This document shows, piece after piece, positions 1-6,892 of a DNA stretch of 64,000 nt. This stretch comes from PALSA-612 sp963773055. Lineage in GTDB: Bacteria > Actinomycetota > Thermoleophilia > Gaiellales > Gaiellaceae. Location of the stretch: assembly GCA_963773055.1 (NCBI GenBank), contig CAVYZL010000006.1, forward strand, positions 372,001 through 436,000, in the 5' to 3' direction. A model generated the notes under the pieces. That model was not told the origin of the DNA, did not search any database, and was given only the letters and a program-made list of their open reading frames with translations. The number at the start of each line of letters is the position of its first letter. The stretch's first letter is position 1. The position numbers and the translations under genes are program-made.

Positions 1-2
1 TC

Positions 3-1775
3 GCCTCGGGTGTGCACTTGCTCGCGGAGGCCGGCACAGGCACGGGCAAGAGCCTCGCCTACCTGATCCCTGCGCTCGCCTCGGGCGAGCGCGTCGTCGT
101 CGCGACGGCGACGAAGGCGCTCCAGGAGCAGCTCTTGACCAAGGACGTGCCGCTGGCGGCGCGCGCGCTCGGCCGAGAGGTGAAGGTTGTCGTCCTCAAG
201 GGCCGCCAGAACTATCTCTGCCGAAAGGCGGTCGACGGGTTCGGCTTGCTCGGTGGAGCGCTCCTAGCGCGAGAACAAGACGCCGAGGCGTTCGAGCGGC
301 TCCGGCCGTGGCTCGACGAGACGGAGACAGGCGACCGGGCCGAACTGACCTTCGAGCCGCCGGAGAGCCTCTGGAGCGAGCTCGCAGTCGGAGCAGACCG
401 GTGCCTCGGCCGACGGTGTGCGTTCGTCGGGATGTGCTTCTCGGAAGCCGCGCGACGGCGTGCGCGCGAGGCGGACCTCGTGATCGTCAACCACGCGCTC
501 TACTTCGCCGACCTCGGCATCCGCGAGCAGCTCGACACGTCGATCCTCCCCGAGCACGCGGCCGTCGTCTTCGACGAGGCGCACCGGCTCGAGGACACGG
601 CGTCGGACTGGCTCGGCGGCGGCGTCAGCCGCTACGGCCTGGCACGCCTCGAGCGGGACGTCGAGCGCGCGTGTCCCGAAGCGGGCGTTCCAGTGCCGGC
701 TCGGCAGCTCGACCGGGTTCGCCGCGCGGGAGGGGCTCTGATCGGCGCCGTCGAGCCTCCCTCGGGGCGGCGACGGCTGCGCGAGGTGCCGCTGACCAAG
801 GGCAGGACGCTCGTCGACCGGCTCGCCGAGCTCGCGCAAGCGCTGGCCGGGACGAACGACGAGCTCGACCTCCTCGCGCGTCGCGCAGCGGGTGCGGCCG
901 CAGACGTCCAGGCATGCCTCGAGGGGGACGAGCTCGATCGTGTCGTCTGGTCTGAGCACGGCGCTCTCCGGTGGGCGCCCGTCGACGTCTCGCGGCGGCT
1001 CCGCGAGGCGTTGTGGGAGGGCGGCCCGACGGCGATTCTCGTCTCCGCGACGATGACGACCGGCGGCGACTTCGGGTTCGTTCGCGACCGAGTCGGCCTG
1101 AGGGGAGCGGGCGAGCTGCGCGTCGGCTCGCCGTTCGACTACGCCGAGCAGGCGGTGCTCTACGTGCCGCGCGACCTGCCGGACCCCCGCGCGCACGACG
1201 CGATCTCGGCGGTCGCAGACGAGGTCGCCGAGCTCTGCGAGCTGTCGGCCGGCCGCGCGCTCGTGCTCACGAGCTCGTATCGCTCGCTCGCCGCCGTCGC
1301 CGACAGGCTCCGCGGCCGGCTCAGCGTCGAGCTGCTCGTGCAGGGCGAAGCTCCGCGTGAGCGCCTGCTGGAGAGATTCCGCGACGAGGTCGATTCCGTG
1401 CTCGTCGCGACGGGGACGTTCTGGCAAGGCGTGGACGTTCCCGGCGAGTCGCTGTCATTGCTCGTGATCGACAAGCTCCCGTTCCAGCCCCCTGACGATC
1501 CGCTCGTCGAGGCGCGTTGCGAGCGCATCGCCGCAGAAGGCGGGGACTGGTTCTCCGATTACTCGCTCCCGTCCGCCGTCCTCCAGCTTCGCCAGGGGTT
1601 CGGGCGGCTGATCAGAAGCCGCTCGGATCGCGGCGTCGTCTGCCTCCTCGACCCGCGGGTTCGCACGCGCGCCTACGGCGAGGCGTTCCTCGCGTCGCTT
1701 CCGCCGTGCCCCGTCGTCGATAGCCGCGAGGCCGTGCGTCGGTTCCTCGCCACCGAAGTCGCGGTCGCCAGCTAG
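3..1775 (+). CDS. DinG/XPD-type ATP-dependent DNA helicase (5' end outside window)
   Basis: Superfamily 2 iron-sulfur helicase of the DinG/YoaA group, expected to unwind DNA (forks, R-loops or damage intermediates) in the cytoplasm. The reading frame is open from the first bases, so the N-terminus lies upstream. Counting from the in-frame GTG at 12, Walker A GTGTGKS is at residues 8-14 and a DEAH box at 188-191. Four cysteines (70, 131, 136, 142) sit between these motifs as expected for the XPD-type Fe-S cluster. A SATM motif lies near 345, and the C-terminal GFGRLIRSRSD segment matches helicase motif VI. No exonuclease domain is visible in the part present. The DUF3105 gene follows after 10 bp. 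Family assignment is firm; the exact role is inferred. Confidence 0.93.
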   Translation, partial: ASGVHLLAEAGTGTGKSLAYLIPALASGERVVVATATKALQEQLLTKDVPLAARALGREVKVVVLKGRQNYLCRKAVDGFGLLGGALLAREQDAEAFERLRPWLDETETGDRAELTFEPPESLWSELAVGADRCLGRRCAFVGMCFSEAARRRAREADLVIVNHALYFADLGIREQLDTSILPEHAAVVFDEAHRLEDTASDWLGGGVSRYGLARLERDVERACPEAGVPVPARQLDRVRRAGGALIGAVEPPSGRRRLREVPLTKGRTLVDRLAELAQALAGTNDELDLLARRAAGAAADVQACLEGDELDRVVWSEHGALRWAPVDVSRRLREALWEGGPTAILVSATMTTGGDFGFVRDRVGLRGAGELRVGSPFDYAEQAVLYVPRDLPDPRAHDAISAVADEVAELCELSAGRALVLTSSYRSLAAVADRLRGRLSVELLVQGEAPRERLLERFRDEVDSVLVATGTFWQGVDVPGESLSLLVIDKLPFQPPDDPLVEARCERIAAEGGDWFSDYSLPSAVLQLRQGFGRLIRSRSDRGVVCLLDPRVRTRAYGEAFLASLPPCPVVDSREAVRRFLATEVAVAS

Positions 1776-1785
1776 CGTTCTTTCG

Positions 1786-2544
1786 ATGGCCAAGAAGAAG
1801 CCGCGTACGCCCGAGCCTCCTCGCAAGGTGCAGGCGCCGAAGGTGCGCCAGAAGCACCAGGCGCCGTCGCGGGGGGTCACGATGCCGGGGACGAACACGC
1901 TGATCGGGGCGGCCCTGCTCGTGGCATCGGCGCTCGTCGTCGGCTGGTTTGGCTTCTTCTCCGGCGGCGGAACGCACGGCAGCGCGGCGAACGTCACTCG
2001 ACACCAGGTCCAGAAGGTGACGAAGGCGATGGCCGCGGCCGGCTGCTCGTTCAAGTCGGCTCCCGGCGGGCAGGACCAGGAGCACATGCAGAGCGCAGAC
2101 GAGCACGTCACCTACAAGACGTTCCCCGCCGCGAGCGGCAAGCACTACCCCGTGCCGGGCATCCTCGGCAACTACCGGACGCCCGCCGATCCGAGACAGG
2201 TCGTCCACAACCTCGAGCACGGCGGGGTCGCCGTCTGGTACGGGCCGAGGATCTCGACCGAGGACCGCGACGCGCTCGACCGCTTCTACGACTCGAGCCC
2301 GGACGCGATGATCGTCACGCCGCTCCAGGATCCGTACCAGGGCGTCACGTACCCGAAGCACAAGCCGCTCGGGAGCAAGATCGCGCTGACGACGTGGACG
2401 GTGAATCGCGACACCGGGCTCAGCACTGTCTACGTCGCCGTCTGCCCGCACTACGACGAGAAGGCGTTCACCGCCTTCCGCGACGCCTTCCGCGGCAAAG
2501 GCCCGGAGCGCTTCCCGGTCAGCGAGCTGCGACCCGGCACGTAG
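1786..2544 (+). CDS. DUF3105 membrane-anchored protein
   Basis: A 252-residue protein with a basic N-terminus, one membrane segment at about 38-58 and an extracytoplasmic domain with the DUF3105 signature: a conserved Cys near 88 and HNLEHGG at 142-148, followed by a second Cys in VAVCPHY. DUF3105 has no established biochemical function; the His/Cys-rich pattern suggests metal binding, which is inference. The start ATG lies only 10 bp after the helicase stop, so the two may be co-transcribed. The 3' end is followed within 10 bp by a truncated copy of a mobile repeat (2553-2693). Confidence 0.85.
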   Translation: MAKKKPRTPEPPRKVQAPKVRQKHQAPSRGVTMPGTNTLIGAALLVASALVVGWFGFFSGGGTHGSAANVTRHQVQKVTKAMAAAGCSFKSAPGGQDQEHMQSADEHVTYKTFPAASGKHYPVPGILGNYRTPADPRQVVHNLEHGGVAVWYGPRISTEDRDALDRFYDSSPDAMIVTPLQDPYQGVTYPKHKPLGSKIALTTWTVNRDTGLSTVYVAVCPHYDEKAFTAFRDAFRGKGPERFPVSELRPGT

Positions 2545-2552
2545 CGCCAGCA

Positions 2553-2693
2553 GTCGCCCCAATAGTTCTGAGACAGCGGCATAGAGGACAGGATTAATCC
2601 TGTCCCCTATTCGGTCTCGTTTGCTCCCTGCGTCCTAGCGATCACAGCGTCGATCGCGCCCCGGCGACGAGCACCGTTCCGCCAGACCCTCCT
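2553..2693 (+). repeat. MITE-like repeat copy A, left end missing
   Basis: This intergenic repeat shares with 6669-6879 the blocks GTCGCCCCAATAGTTCTGAG and GCTCCCTGCGTCCT, and ends with the same 22-bp terminal sequence (2672-2693, CACCGTTCCGCCAGACCCTC followed by CT). The left inverted end found in the other two copies is absent, so this copy is truncated beside the DUF3105 stop codon. It encloses a near-perfect 30-bp palindrome at 2581-2610 (core GGACAGGATTAATCCTGTCC). It contains no gene. The right end lies 16 bp before tRNA-Leu. Confidence 0.75.
2581..2610. repeat. REP-like palindrome (one mismatch)
   Basis: A 30-bp inverted repeat with core GGACAGGATTAATCCTGTCC inside MITE copy A. The same palindrome, without mismatch, is at 6766-6795 in copy C and is absent from copy B. 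Palindromes of the GGGGACAG...CTGTCCCC type resemble REP sequences mobilised by REP-associated tyrosine transposases in other bacteria; that link is from general knowledge and no transposase gene is in the window. Confidence 0.6.
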
Positions 2694-2709
2694 GTACGCT
2701 CGTCGCCTC

Positions 2710-2796
2710 GCCGGGGTGGCGAAACTGGTCATACGCGCCCGACTTAAAATCGGGTGTCCCTCATGGGACGTGGGGGTTCGAGTCCCTCCCCCGGCA
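2710..2796 (+). tRNA. tRNA-Leu (anticodon UAA)
   Basis: Acceptor strands GCCGGGG (2710-2716) and CCCCGGC (2789-2795) pair perfectly, with discriminator A at 2796. The anticodon arm CCCGA-CTTAAAA-TCGGG places TAA at 2745-2747. A long class II variable arm (TCCC TCAT GGGA) follows, and the T-loop is TTCGAGT. CCA is not encoded. The 3' half is duplicated in decayed form at 4190-4242, so this gene has probably served as an integration site. Confidence 0.96.
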
Positions 2797-2803
2797 CCTC
2801 TCC

Positions 2804-2826
2804 AGCCCGCTCCGGAAGCGGCTTTT
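2804..2826 (+). terminator. Intrinsic terminator after tRNA-Leu
   Basis: AGCCCGCT and AGCGGCT can pair (one bulged C) around a CCGGA loop, followed directly by TTTT. Placement 8 bp after the tRNA 3' end fits a transcription terminator. Confidence 0.5.
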
Positions 2827-2980
2827 GGCTCCCGGCCTATTGAGCGCGACAAGCACCTCCGAAGGTCGTCGGGACCCTCTTGGTACCCGTCTGGTACCCG
2901 AGCGCACGCTCGGCCGGGACGAACGCCTCCTTACGGATCGGGCAACCGCGCTCACCTCGACCAAGTGAACTCGTGTGAAC

Positions 2981-3377
2981 CTAAGCGCTGCCCTCGGACA
3001 TACGTAGAAGGCGGTTCGCCGCCTCGGTGTTCTTAGTGATCGCCGCGAGGAGAACCTTGTTGCATGAACGCACAGTGTCGAGTCGCCTTCGAGAACGGTC
3101 CAGGCTCTCGACGACTCGTGGCTGGCATCGCACGTGCTCGATGAGGTCGTTAGCCGGCGTGTGGTCGCGAAAGAGCGGCCGCGGAGCGTCTGTGTCCCGG
3201 CAATCCGGCCGACCGCGCCTTCAGGAACTCGGTCGCCGCGATAACTACAGGGTCAGCTGGGAAGGCAGAATCGCCAGAAGCCAGCTCCTGCACAAGCACC
3301 GCAATCCGGCCTTCCAGGTACGTCATGACGCCGAGCAGTCGACCTTCGTCGCCTCGACATTCGCCGGTTCGACCACA
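2981..3377 (-). pseudogene. Frameshifted helical protein gene in the integrated-element remnant
   Basis: Two adjacent minus-strand frames read like protein and join across about 3150-3190. The upstream frame (ATG at 3326, stop 3150-3152) begins MTYLEGRIAVLVQELASGDS and is rich in hydrophobic heptads. The downstream frame contains NDLIEHVRC and ends with ITKNTEAANRLL before TAG at 2981-2983. Neither half is recognised. Together they would encode a mainly alpha-helical protein of about 115 residues or more, interrupted by one frameshift. The position between tRNA-Leu and its decayed 3' copy suggests a leftover gene of a former integrative element. The upstream boundary is uncertain. Confidence 0.35.
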
Positions 3378-3598
3378 GGCTGACCGTAGATCATCGGATG
3401 GAGCTGCGGCGCTCAGCCGATCTGGATCGGCTCGAAGGGCCGGCCGCCTAGAATGCTAGCGGACAGCTAGCTCGCGGGGTGCAGGAGGGGGCTAGACTCG
3501 AAACACCTGAGCCGCTGGTGTGGTGAGTAGGCCTTACCTATTGATGAGGTTGATGTCGCTCCTCGCAACTAACGGCTGGTGGCCATGAGGTCGCCGTT

Positions 3599-3859
3599 TC
3601 AGCGAAGACCAACCGCTTCCCGGCTTGACGGCGAGTTATTGCTGCTCATGGCATACGCGTCATCATGCTGCTTGACCTCGTCGCCTCCTTGAGAGGTAAC
3701 GAGGTACTCGAACCGGCTGGGGTAGGTGGTCGTGTTCGCGGAGCATGGATCGTCGTTGGGGCCGCCATAGCGTGACACCTTGTTGAATGTCTCGTTCTGC
3801 AGACAGATTCGCGCGGTACCGGTCAGCGGGTTCCGCGAGAACCCGGATTTGCGTTGCAC
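3599..3859 (-). CDS. Hypothetical protein or gene fragment in the integrated-element remnant
   Basis: An 86-residue reading frame starting at GTG. It is unlike its arginine-rich chance neighbours: rich in Asn, Thr, Tyr and Ser, with two Cys (ARICLQNETF and DDPCSANTTTY) and third codon positions about three-quarters G/C. This is coding-like but lower than in the flanking chromosome. It resembles the C-terminal part of a secreted or surface protein whose upstream portion is lost. No family is recognised and no signal peptide is present. It lies between tRNA-Leu and its 3' duplicate, consistent with foreign origin. It could still be a chance frame. Confidence 0.3.
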   Translation of the reverse strand: MQRKSGFSRNPLTGTARICLQNETFNKVSRYGGPNDDPCSANTTTYPSRFEYLVTSQGGDEVKQHDDAYAMSSNNSPSSREAVGLR

Positions 3860-4189
3860 TGAAGCCGAATCGGAGCACGACTTTCTGAGGCGTCTCTTGA
3901 CCTGGCGCGGCTCGAGGGTGTCCGATGCCGGTTGCTACTTGCGTTTTACGGGGGAAGCCGCCCGGAGGCAACGGGCGTCGGAGCCAGCGGCCCCGACCCC
4001 GCGGACGCTTGGCAACTCGAGGCGTCCAGCTCAATCCAGTGCGTCGTGCTTGGTTTCCCGTTTGGTGCCCGACGCCGCATCACGGGGCGTCACGAGGCGG
4101 TACGGATGCCTGTGCCGGGGGGCCTCGAGCGCGCTCGGGAAGCCACGTTGCGGCATGGGGCATCACTGGGCGGCAGGCCCAAGGGCAGC

Positions 4190-4242
4190 CTTAGAATCGG
4201 GTGTCCCTCATGGGACGTGGGGCTTCTAATTCCTCCCCCGCA
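4190..4242 (+). repeat. Decayed attachment-site copy of the tRNA-Leu 3' half
   Basis: Bases 4195-4222 are identical (28/28) to tRNA-Leu positions 2748-2775. The similarity extends leftward into the anticodon (CTTAG here, CTTAA in the gene) and rightward with several mismatches through the T-arm and acceptor strand. There is no matching 5' half, so this is not a functional tRNA. A direct repeat of a tRNA 3' end is the usual footprint of an element integrated by a tyrosine recombinase. The enclosed 1.4 kb holds no recognisable integrase. Confidence 0.75.
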
Positions 4243-4354
4243 GGGCCGCCCGAAATCTCCCGATTCCCGGGCGAGCGGTGTTCTCCGAGAGCCGTTGCTA
4301 GCCGCGCCCGTCATGCCGGTCGTCGCGGCGGATTCGTGGCTCGTGCGCGAGTAA

Positions 4355-4498
4355 CAGGTCGGTTTCTGGTGGACGATCTTCATCTTTGGCCCATTCGTTA
4401 CCCTCGCGGGTTACCGCTCGCTCCTTGCAGATCCCGCACGTTTGAATGAGCTGTTCGGTGATGCCGCGCTACGCGCGCACTCCGTTACGAGCTCCTGA
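4355..4498 (+). pseudogene. 3' fragment of a membrane-protein gene
   Basis: This frame opens after a TAA at 4352-4354 and encodes 47 residues. It starts QVGFWWTIFIFGPFVTLAGY, a typical membrane helix, and ends in a polar tail (LLADPARLNELFGDAAL) before TGA. No start codon is available in frame, so it looks like the C-terminal remnant of a larger membrane protein cut by the neighbouring rearrangement. No family is recognised. The stretch 4243-4354 between this fragment and the tRNA copy shows nothing identifiable. Confidence 0.3.
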
Positions 4499-4532
4499 GC
4501 TCCTTGCAGGAGTCGGCCTGCTCGAACCCGTC
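4485..4532 (-). pseudogene. Displaced 3' end of a lipoprotein gene (left 26-bp direct repeat)
   Basis: On the minus strand this reads DGFEQADSCKELRSS then TAA. Bases 4507-4532 are identical to 5977-6002, where they encode the DGFEQADS part of the lipoprotein at 5928-6503. There the sequence then departs (SWKTSAP) into a mobile repeat. A C-terminal DSCK followed by a short tail looks like the natural ending. This piece is therefore probably the original 3' end, separated from its gene by the 1.47-kb segment carrying the PAP2 gene. Confidence 0.55.
4507..4532 (+). repeat. 26-bp direct repeat, left copy
   Basis: Perfectly identical to 5977-6002 (begins CAGGAGTCGGCCTGCTCGAA). The two copies are 1,470 bp apart in the same orientation and bracket the PAP2 gene plus mobile repeat copy B. 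Confidence 0.85.
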
Positions 4533-5622
4533 AGCGGGCGCGAGCGGTGACGCCGAGGGCTCGTGCTCTACCGGTGCCGTCGACCACCGGGGATCGCGCC
4601 TCCTGCCCGTGGAAGCGCTGCACGAGCCACCAGGCCGCCACGGCATAGATCGCGCCCGCGATCCCATCGACGAGATAGTGCTCGCCCATGTACACGATCG
4701 CAAAGAGGACACCGAGGGTGTTCAGGGCGAGCAGGATTACGACCCAACGGGGAAGGCCGAACTTGACGGCGGCGAAGATGCAGATCAGCGGGAACGCGAC
4801 ATGGAGCGACGGCACCGCCGCCGTGACGTCGTAGCGGTGTGGGTTTCCGATAAGGCCCGCGAGCTGCGTGAGATGCAAGTCGTACAGGCTGTCCTTCAGC
4901 ACATGGTGGACCGGGGGCACGTAGCCCTTTTGGGCAGCGAGCCAAGGCGGTGCGGTGGGAGCGAGGATGAAGGTGATCTCCGCAAGGACGAGCGCCGTCA
5001 GCATTCCGAACATCAGCCTCGCAAACGCCTGGCCTCGGCCCGTGAGGACGAATACGCAGCCCAGGACGAGCGGGACCCAGAAATGCGACACGTACATGGC
5101 GACCGAGAAGACCTCCAGGGGCCCGGTCTTGCCGTGATACAGATGGTCCTGGAGCCAGAGCGTCGGGATCGGCCCGGGCGTGAGCCACTCCTCGAGCTTG
5201 AGCTGCGGCGTGTAGTGAACCGAGAGCTTGTACTCGGACACGATCTGCGCTGCGAGGAGGTACGACACGAGGCCGAGGCAGAACGGCACGAAGTAGTAGA
5301 GAAACCGTCCCCCTCGCCCGATGAAGACGGCGAACGCCAGCATGCCGACGAGTAACGGCGTTATGGGCACGTCCCCGTGCAGGATGCCGGTCACCTCCAG
5401 CACCACGGCGTACGCGCCGAACCCGAGGGCGAGCAGCGTCCGGAAGTACTTCGCCCCGGTGGTCTGGCTCGAGCTCGACGAGTCGACTAGGCGCTCCACC
5501 CTGGCCAGGCCCCGGAGCAGGAGCCCGATCGTCATCGCGTACGCCGTGCGGGCCCACCGCGTGACGGTTGTGGGTTCTGATCGATCCTGCGGGAGAACGG
5601 TGCAACCGTGTCGCTCGAGCAT
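4531..5622 (-). CDS. PAP2-superfamily integral membrane phosphatase/transferase
   Basis: A 363-residue multi-pass membrane protein of the PAP2/inositol-phosphotransferase-like (Aur1/Ipt1-type) group, expected to act on lipid phosphates or phosphoinositides at the membrane. The catalytic motifs are present late in the chain: AAVPSLHVAFP (SxxH-type motif with the first His) and YMGEHYLVDGIAG (second His and Asp). At least eight hydrophobic segments precede or flank them. The stop codon overlaps the 26-bp direct repeat at 4507-4532, and mobile repeat copy B lies upstream of the start, so the gene sits inside a segment flanked by direct repeats. The start could be the later ATG near residue 29. 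Confidence 0.88.
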   Translation of the reverse strand: MLERHGCTVLPQDRSEPTTVTRWARTAYAMTIGLLLRGLARVERLVDSSSSSQTTGAKYFRTLLALGFGAYAVVLEVTGILHGDVPITPLLVGMLAFAVFIGRGGRFLYYFVPFCLGLVSYLLAAQIVSEYKLSVHYTPQLKLEEWLTPGPIPTLWLQDHLYHGKTGPLEVFSVAMYVSHFWVPLVLGCVFVLTGRGQAFARLMFGMLTALVLAEITFILAPTAPPWLAAQKGYVPPVHHVLKDSLYDLHLTQLAGLIGNPHRYDVTAAVPSLHVAFPLICIFAAVKFGLPRWVVILLALNTLGVLFAIVYMGEHYLVDGIAGAIYAVAAWWLVQRFHGQEARSPVVDGTGRARALGVTARAR

Positions 5623-5784
5623 GGAACGAGGATCGGCAGCGGCGCCGGAAAACTTCAGCCTCTATGCGCGCCTGGGGTGTCGCAGAGCTCGATCGGGCGT
5701 CGTGATCCTCGTCGCCCGCGCGGAAGCCGACCACCAGGACGGCAGCGCAACGCAGGAACGAGCGAGAGGTTGCTTGCCGGCGTG

Positions 5785-5956
5785 CTAGGAGGGTTTGGCG
5801 GAACGGTGCTCGTTGCCGAGGCGCGATCGACACTGTGATCGCCAGGACGCAGGGAGCTCCAATAGTGACGAACTATTGGGGCGACTGAGGACGCCGCGGG
5901 CGCAGCGTCGAGCGCGATTCCGGCGGCTCAGTCACTGTTTCGCCAAGCCCTCCTAG
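5785..5956 (-). repeat. MITE-like repeat copy B, both inverted ends present
   Basis: A short element of about 170 bp with terminal inverted repeats: 5785-5808 (CTAGGAGGGTTTGGCGGAAC + GGTG) and the complement of 5933-5956 (CTAGGAGGGCTTGGCGAAAC + AGTG), matching at 21 of 24 positions. Relative to copies A and C it is reversed, and it lacks the REP-like palindrome, carrying CCAATAGT...ACTATTGG instead. A TA at both outer edges would fit a Tc1/IS630-type target duplication (inference). The stop codon of the lipoprotein gene at 5928 lies inside it, so the last residues of that protein come from the repeat. Confidence 0.75.
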
Positions 5957-6503
5957 GAGCCGGCGCGGAGGTCTTCCAGGAGTCGGCCTGCTCGAACCCG
6001 TCCTTGAGATCGCCTCCGAGATCCTGGAGCGTCGCCACGAGCTGCTGGCCCGACGTGATCGCCTGCTGGAGCGTCGCTGCCTGTCCGGACAGCTGCGTCA
6101 CGATCTCCGCGAGGCCCGCACCGCTCGGGATGCCGGCGAGAGCGCTCTTGACGCCGTCGATCGTCTCCTGCGTGTCGGTGGTGAACGCGTCGAGGTCGTC
6201 CTTCGCCTGTGCACCCTCCGGCGTATCGGGAGCGCCGAGCGCCTTCAGGTCGTCGACGAGCTTCTGGGTCGCGTCGACGCCGTTCTGCACGGCGTTCGTC
6301 GCCTCGTCGCGCGTCGCGCCCGGCTTTGCGATCGCGTTCGCGGCGTCGGTCGTGATCTGCTGGACGCTCGTCTTCCACGTCGAGACTGAGGAGCAGACGT
6401 CGGACGCCCAGCCTTCTGCCGCCGACGTGTCGCTCCCGCCGCAGCCGGAGACGGCGAACACGACCACGAGGGCACCGAACGCGAGGCACCAAGGTCTCTG
6501 CAC
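5928..6503 (-). CDS. Lipoprotein with mobile-repeat-derived C-terminus
   Basis: A 191-residue protein with a lipoprotein signal: a short basic start, a hydrophobic core and a VSGC lipobox ending at Cys21, so it is predicted to be anchored on the outer face of the membrane. The mature part is helical and rich in Ala, Asp, Thr and Gln without a recognised domain. It resembles small uncharacterised lipoproteins common in soil actinobacteria. The C-terminus after GFEQADS is abnormal: the last dozen residues read into mobile repeat copy B. A better ending (ADSCKELRSS) is found at 4485-4532. The mature domain is probably still intact. Confidence 0.7.
   Translation of the reverse strand: MQRPWCLAFGALVVVFAVSGCGGSDTSAAEGWASDVCSSVSTWKTSVQQITTDAANAIAKPGATRDEATNAVQNGVDATQKLVDDLKALGAPDTPEGAQAKDDLDAFTTDTQETIDGVKSALAGIPSGAGLAEIVTQLSGQAATLQQAITSGQQLVATLQDLGGDLKDGFEQADSWKTSAPAPRRAWRNSD
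5977..6002 (+). repeat. 26-bp direct repeat, right copy
   Basis: Identical to 4507-4532. It lies within the lipoprotein gene at the point where that gene departs from its presumed original 3' end. Confidence 0.85.
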
Positions 6504-6520
6504 GCTGAGACGGTAACCGA

Positions 6521-6625
6521 TCAGGCGGCAGCGTCGCCGCCGTGGCGGCTAAACAGGAGCGCCAGGATCCCGCCGAGATAGGCGAGCAGCGAGAGCAGCG
6601 CAGTCGTGCGAAGGGGGTGGCGCAT
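6521..6625 (-). CDS. 34-residue single-pass membrane protein
   Basis: A small reading frame starting at ATG with a hydrophobic stretch (ALLSLLAYLGGILALLF) flanked by RHPLRTT and SRHGGDAAA. An AAAAGGA about 10 bases upstream can serve as ribosome binding site. It precedes the lipoprotein gene on the same strand by 17 bp, so the pair may share a transcript. No function is known; the membrane location is inferred from hydrophobicity alone. Confidence 0.45.
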   Translation of the reverse strand: MRHPLRTTALLSLLAYLGGILALLFSRHGGDAAA

Positions 6626-6668
6626 GGCGGCGATCCTTTTCGACGCAGGTCGCAGCCTTCCTCCGCCA

Positions 6669-6879
6669 AGGGGGGTTTGGCGAAACAGTGGCTGAGCCAT
6701 CGGAATCGCGCTGGACGCTGCGCTCGCTTCGTCCTCGGTCGCCCCAATAGTTCTGAGGCGGCGGCATAGGGGACAGGATTAATCCTGTCCCCTATGCGGT
6801 TTCCGTTTGCTCCCTGCGTCCTGGCGATCACAGCCTCCATCGCGCCCCGGCGGCGAGCACCGTCCCGCCAAACCCCCCT
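6669..6879 (+). repeat. MITE-like repeat copy C, 211 bp
   Basis: A complete copy with inverted ends AGGGGGGTTTGGCGAAAC + AGTG (6669-6690) and the complement at 6858-6879. It shares internal blocks with copies A and B, such as GGAATCGCGCT and CTCCCTGCGTCCTGGCGATC. It contains a perfect 30-bp palindrome at 6766-6795. It ends 13 bp before the ATG of the dehydrogenase gene and so has replaced that gene's normal upstream region. Confidence 0.8.
6766..6795. repeat. Perfect 30-bp REP-like palindrome
   Basis: A perfect inverted repeat with core GGACAGGATTAATCCTGTCC, extended by five bases on each side. It is inserted in mobile repeat copy C at the position where copy B has a short unrelated sequence. 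Confidence 0.7.
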
Positions 6880-6892
6880 ACACTCCTCTCCC

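Noticed and set aside
264..1427. Long minus-strand frame opposite the DinG-type helicase
   Set aside because: Mirror of a high-GC gene; Arg/Glu/Val-rich composition and no recognisable domain, while the plus strand carries all helicase motifs.
2607..3036. Open frames on both strands running across tRNA-Leu
   Set aside because: They translate the tRNA itself (the familiar TSHEGHP/WDVGVRVPPPA artefact) and lack ribosome sites or family similarity.
3780..4354. Overlapping plus-strand frames of 89-149 residues in the element remnant
   Set aside because: Three frames are open at once, all Arg/Pro/Ser-rich, and they read through the tRNA 3' copy; no protein family is suggested.
6794..6892. Upstream extension of the dehydrogenase start
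   Set aside because: The in-frame ATG at 6794 lies within the mobile repeat and would add residues unrelated to the family; ATG 6893 starts the conserved protein.
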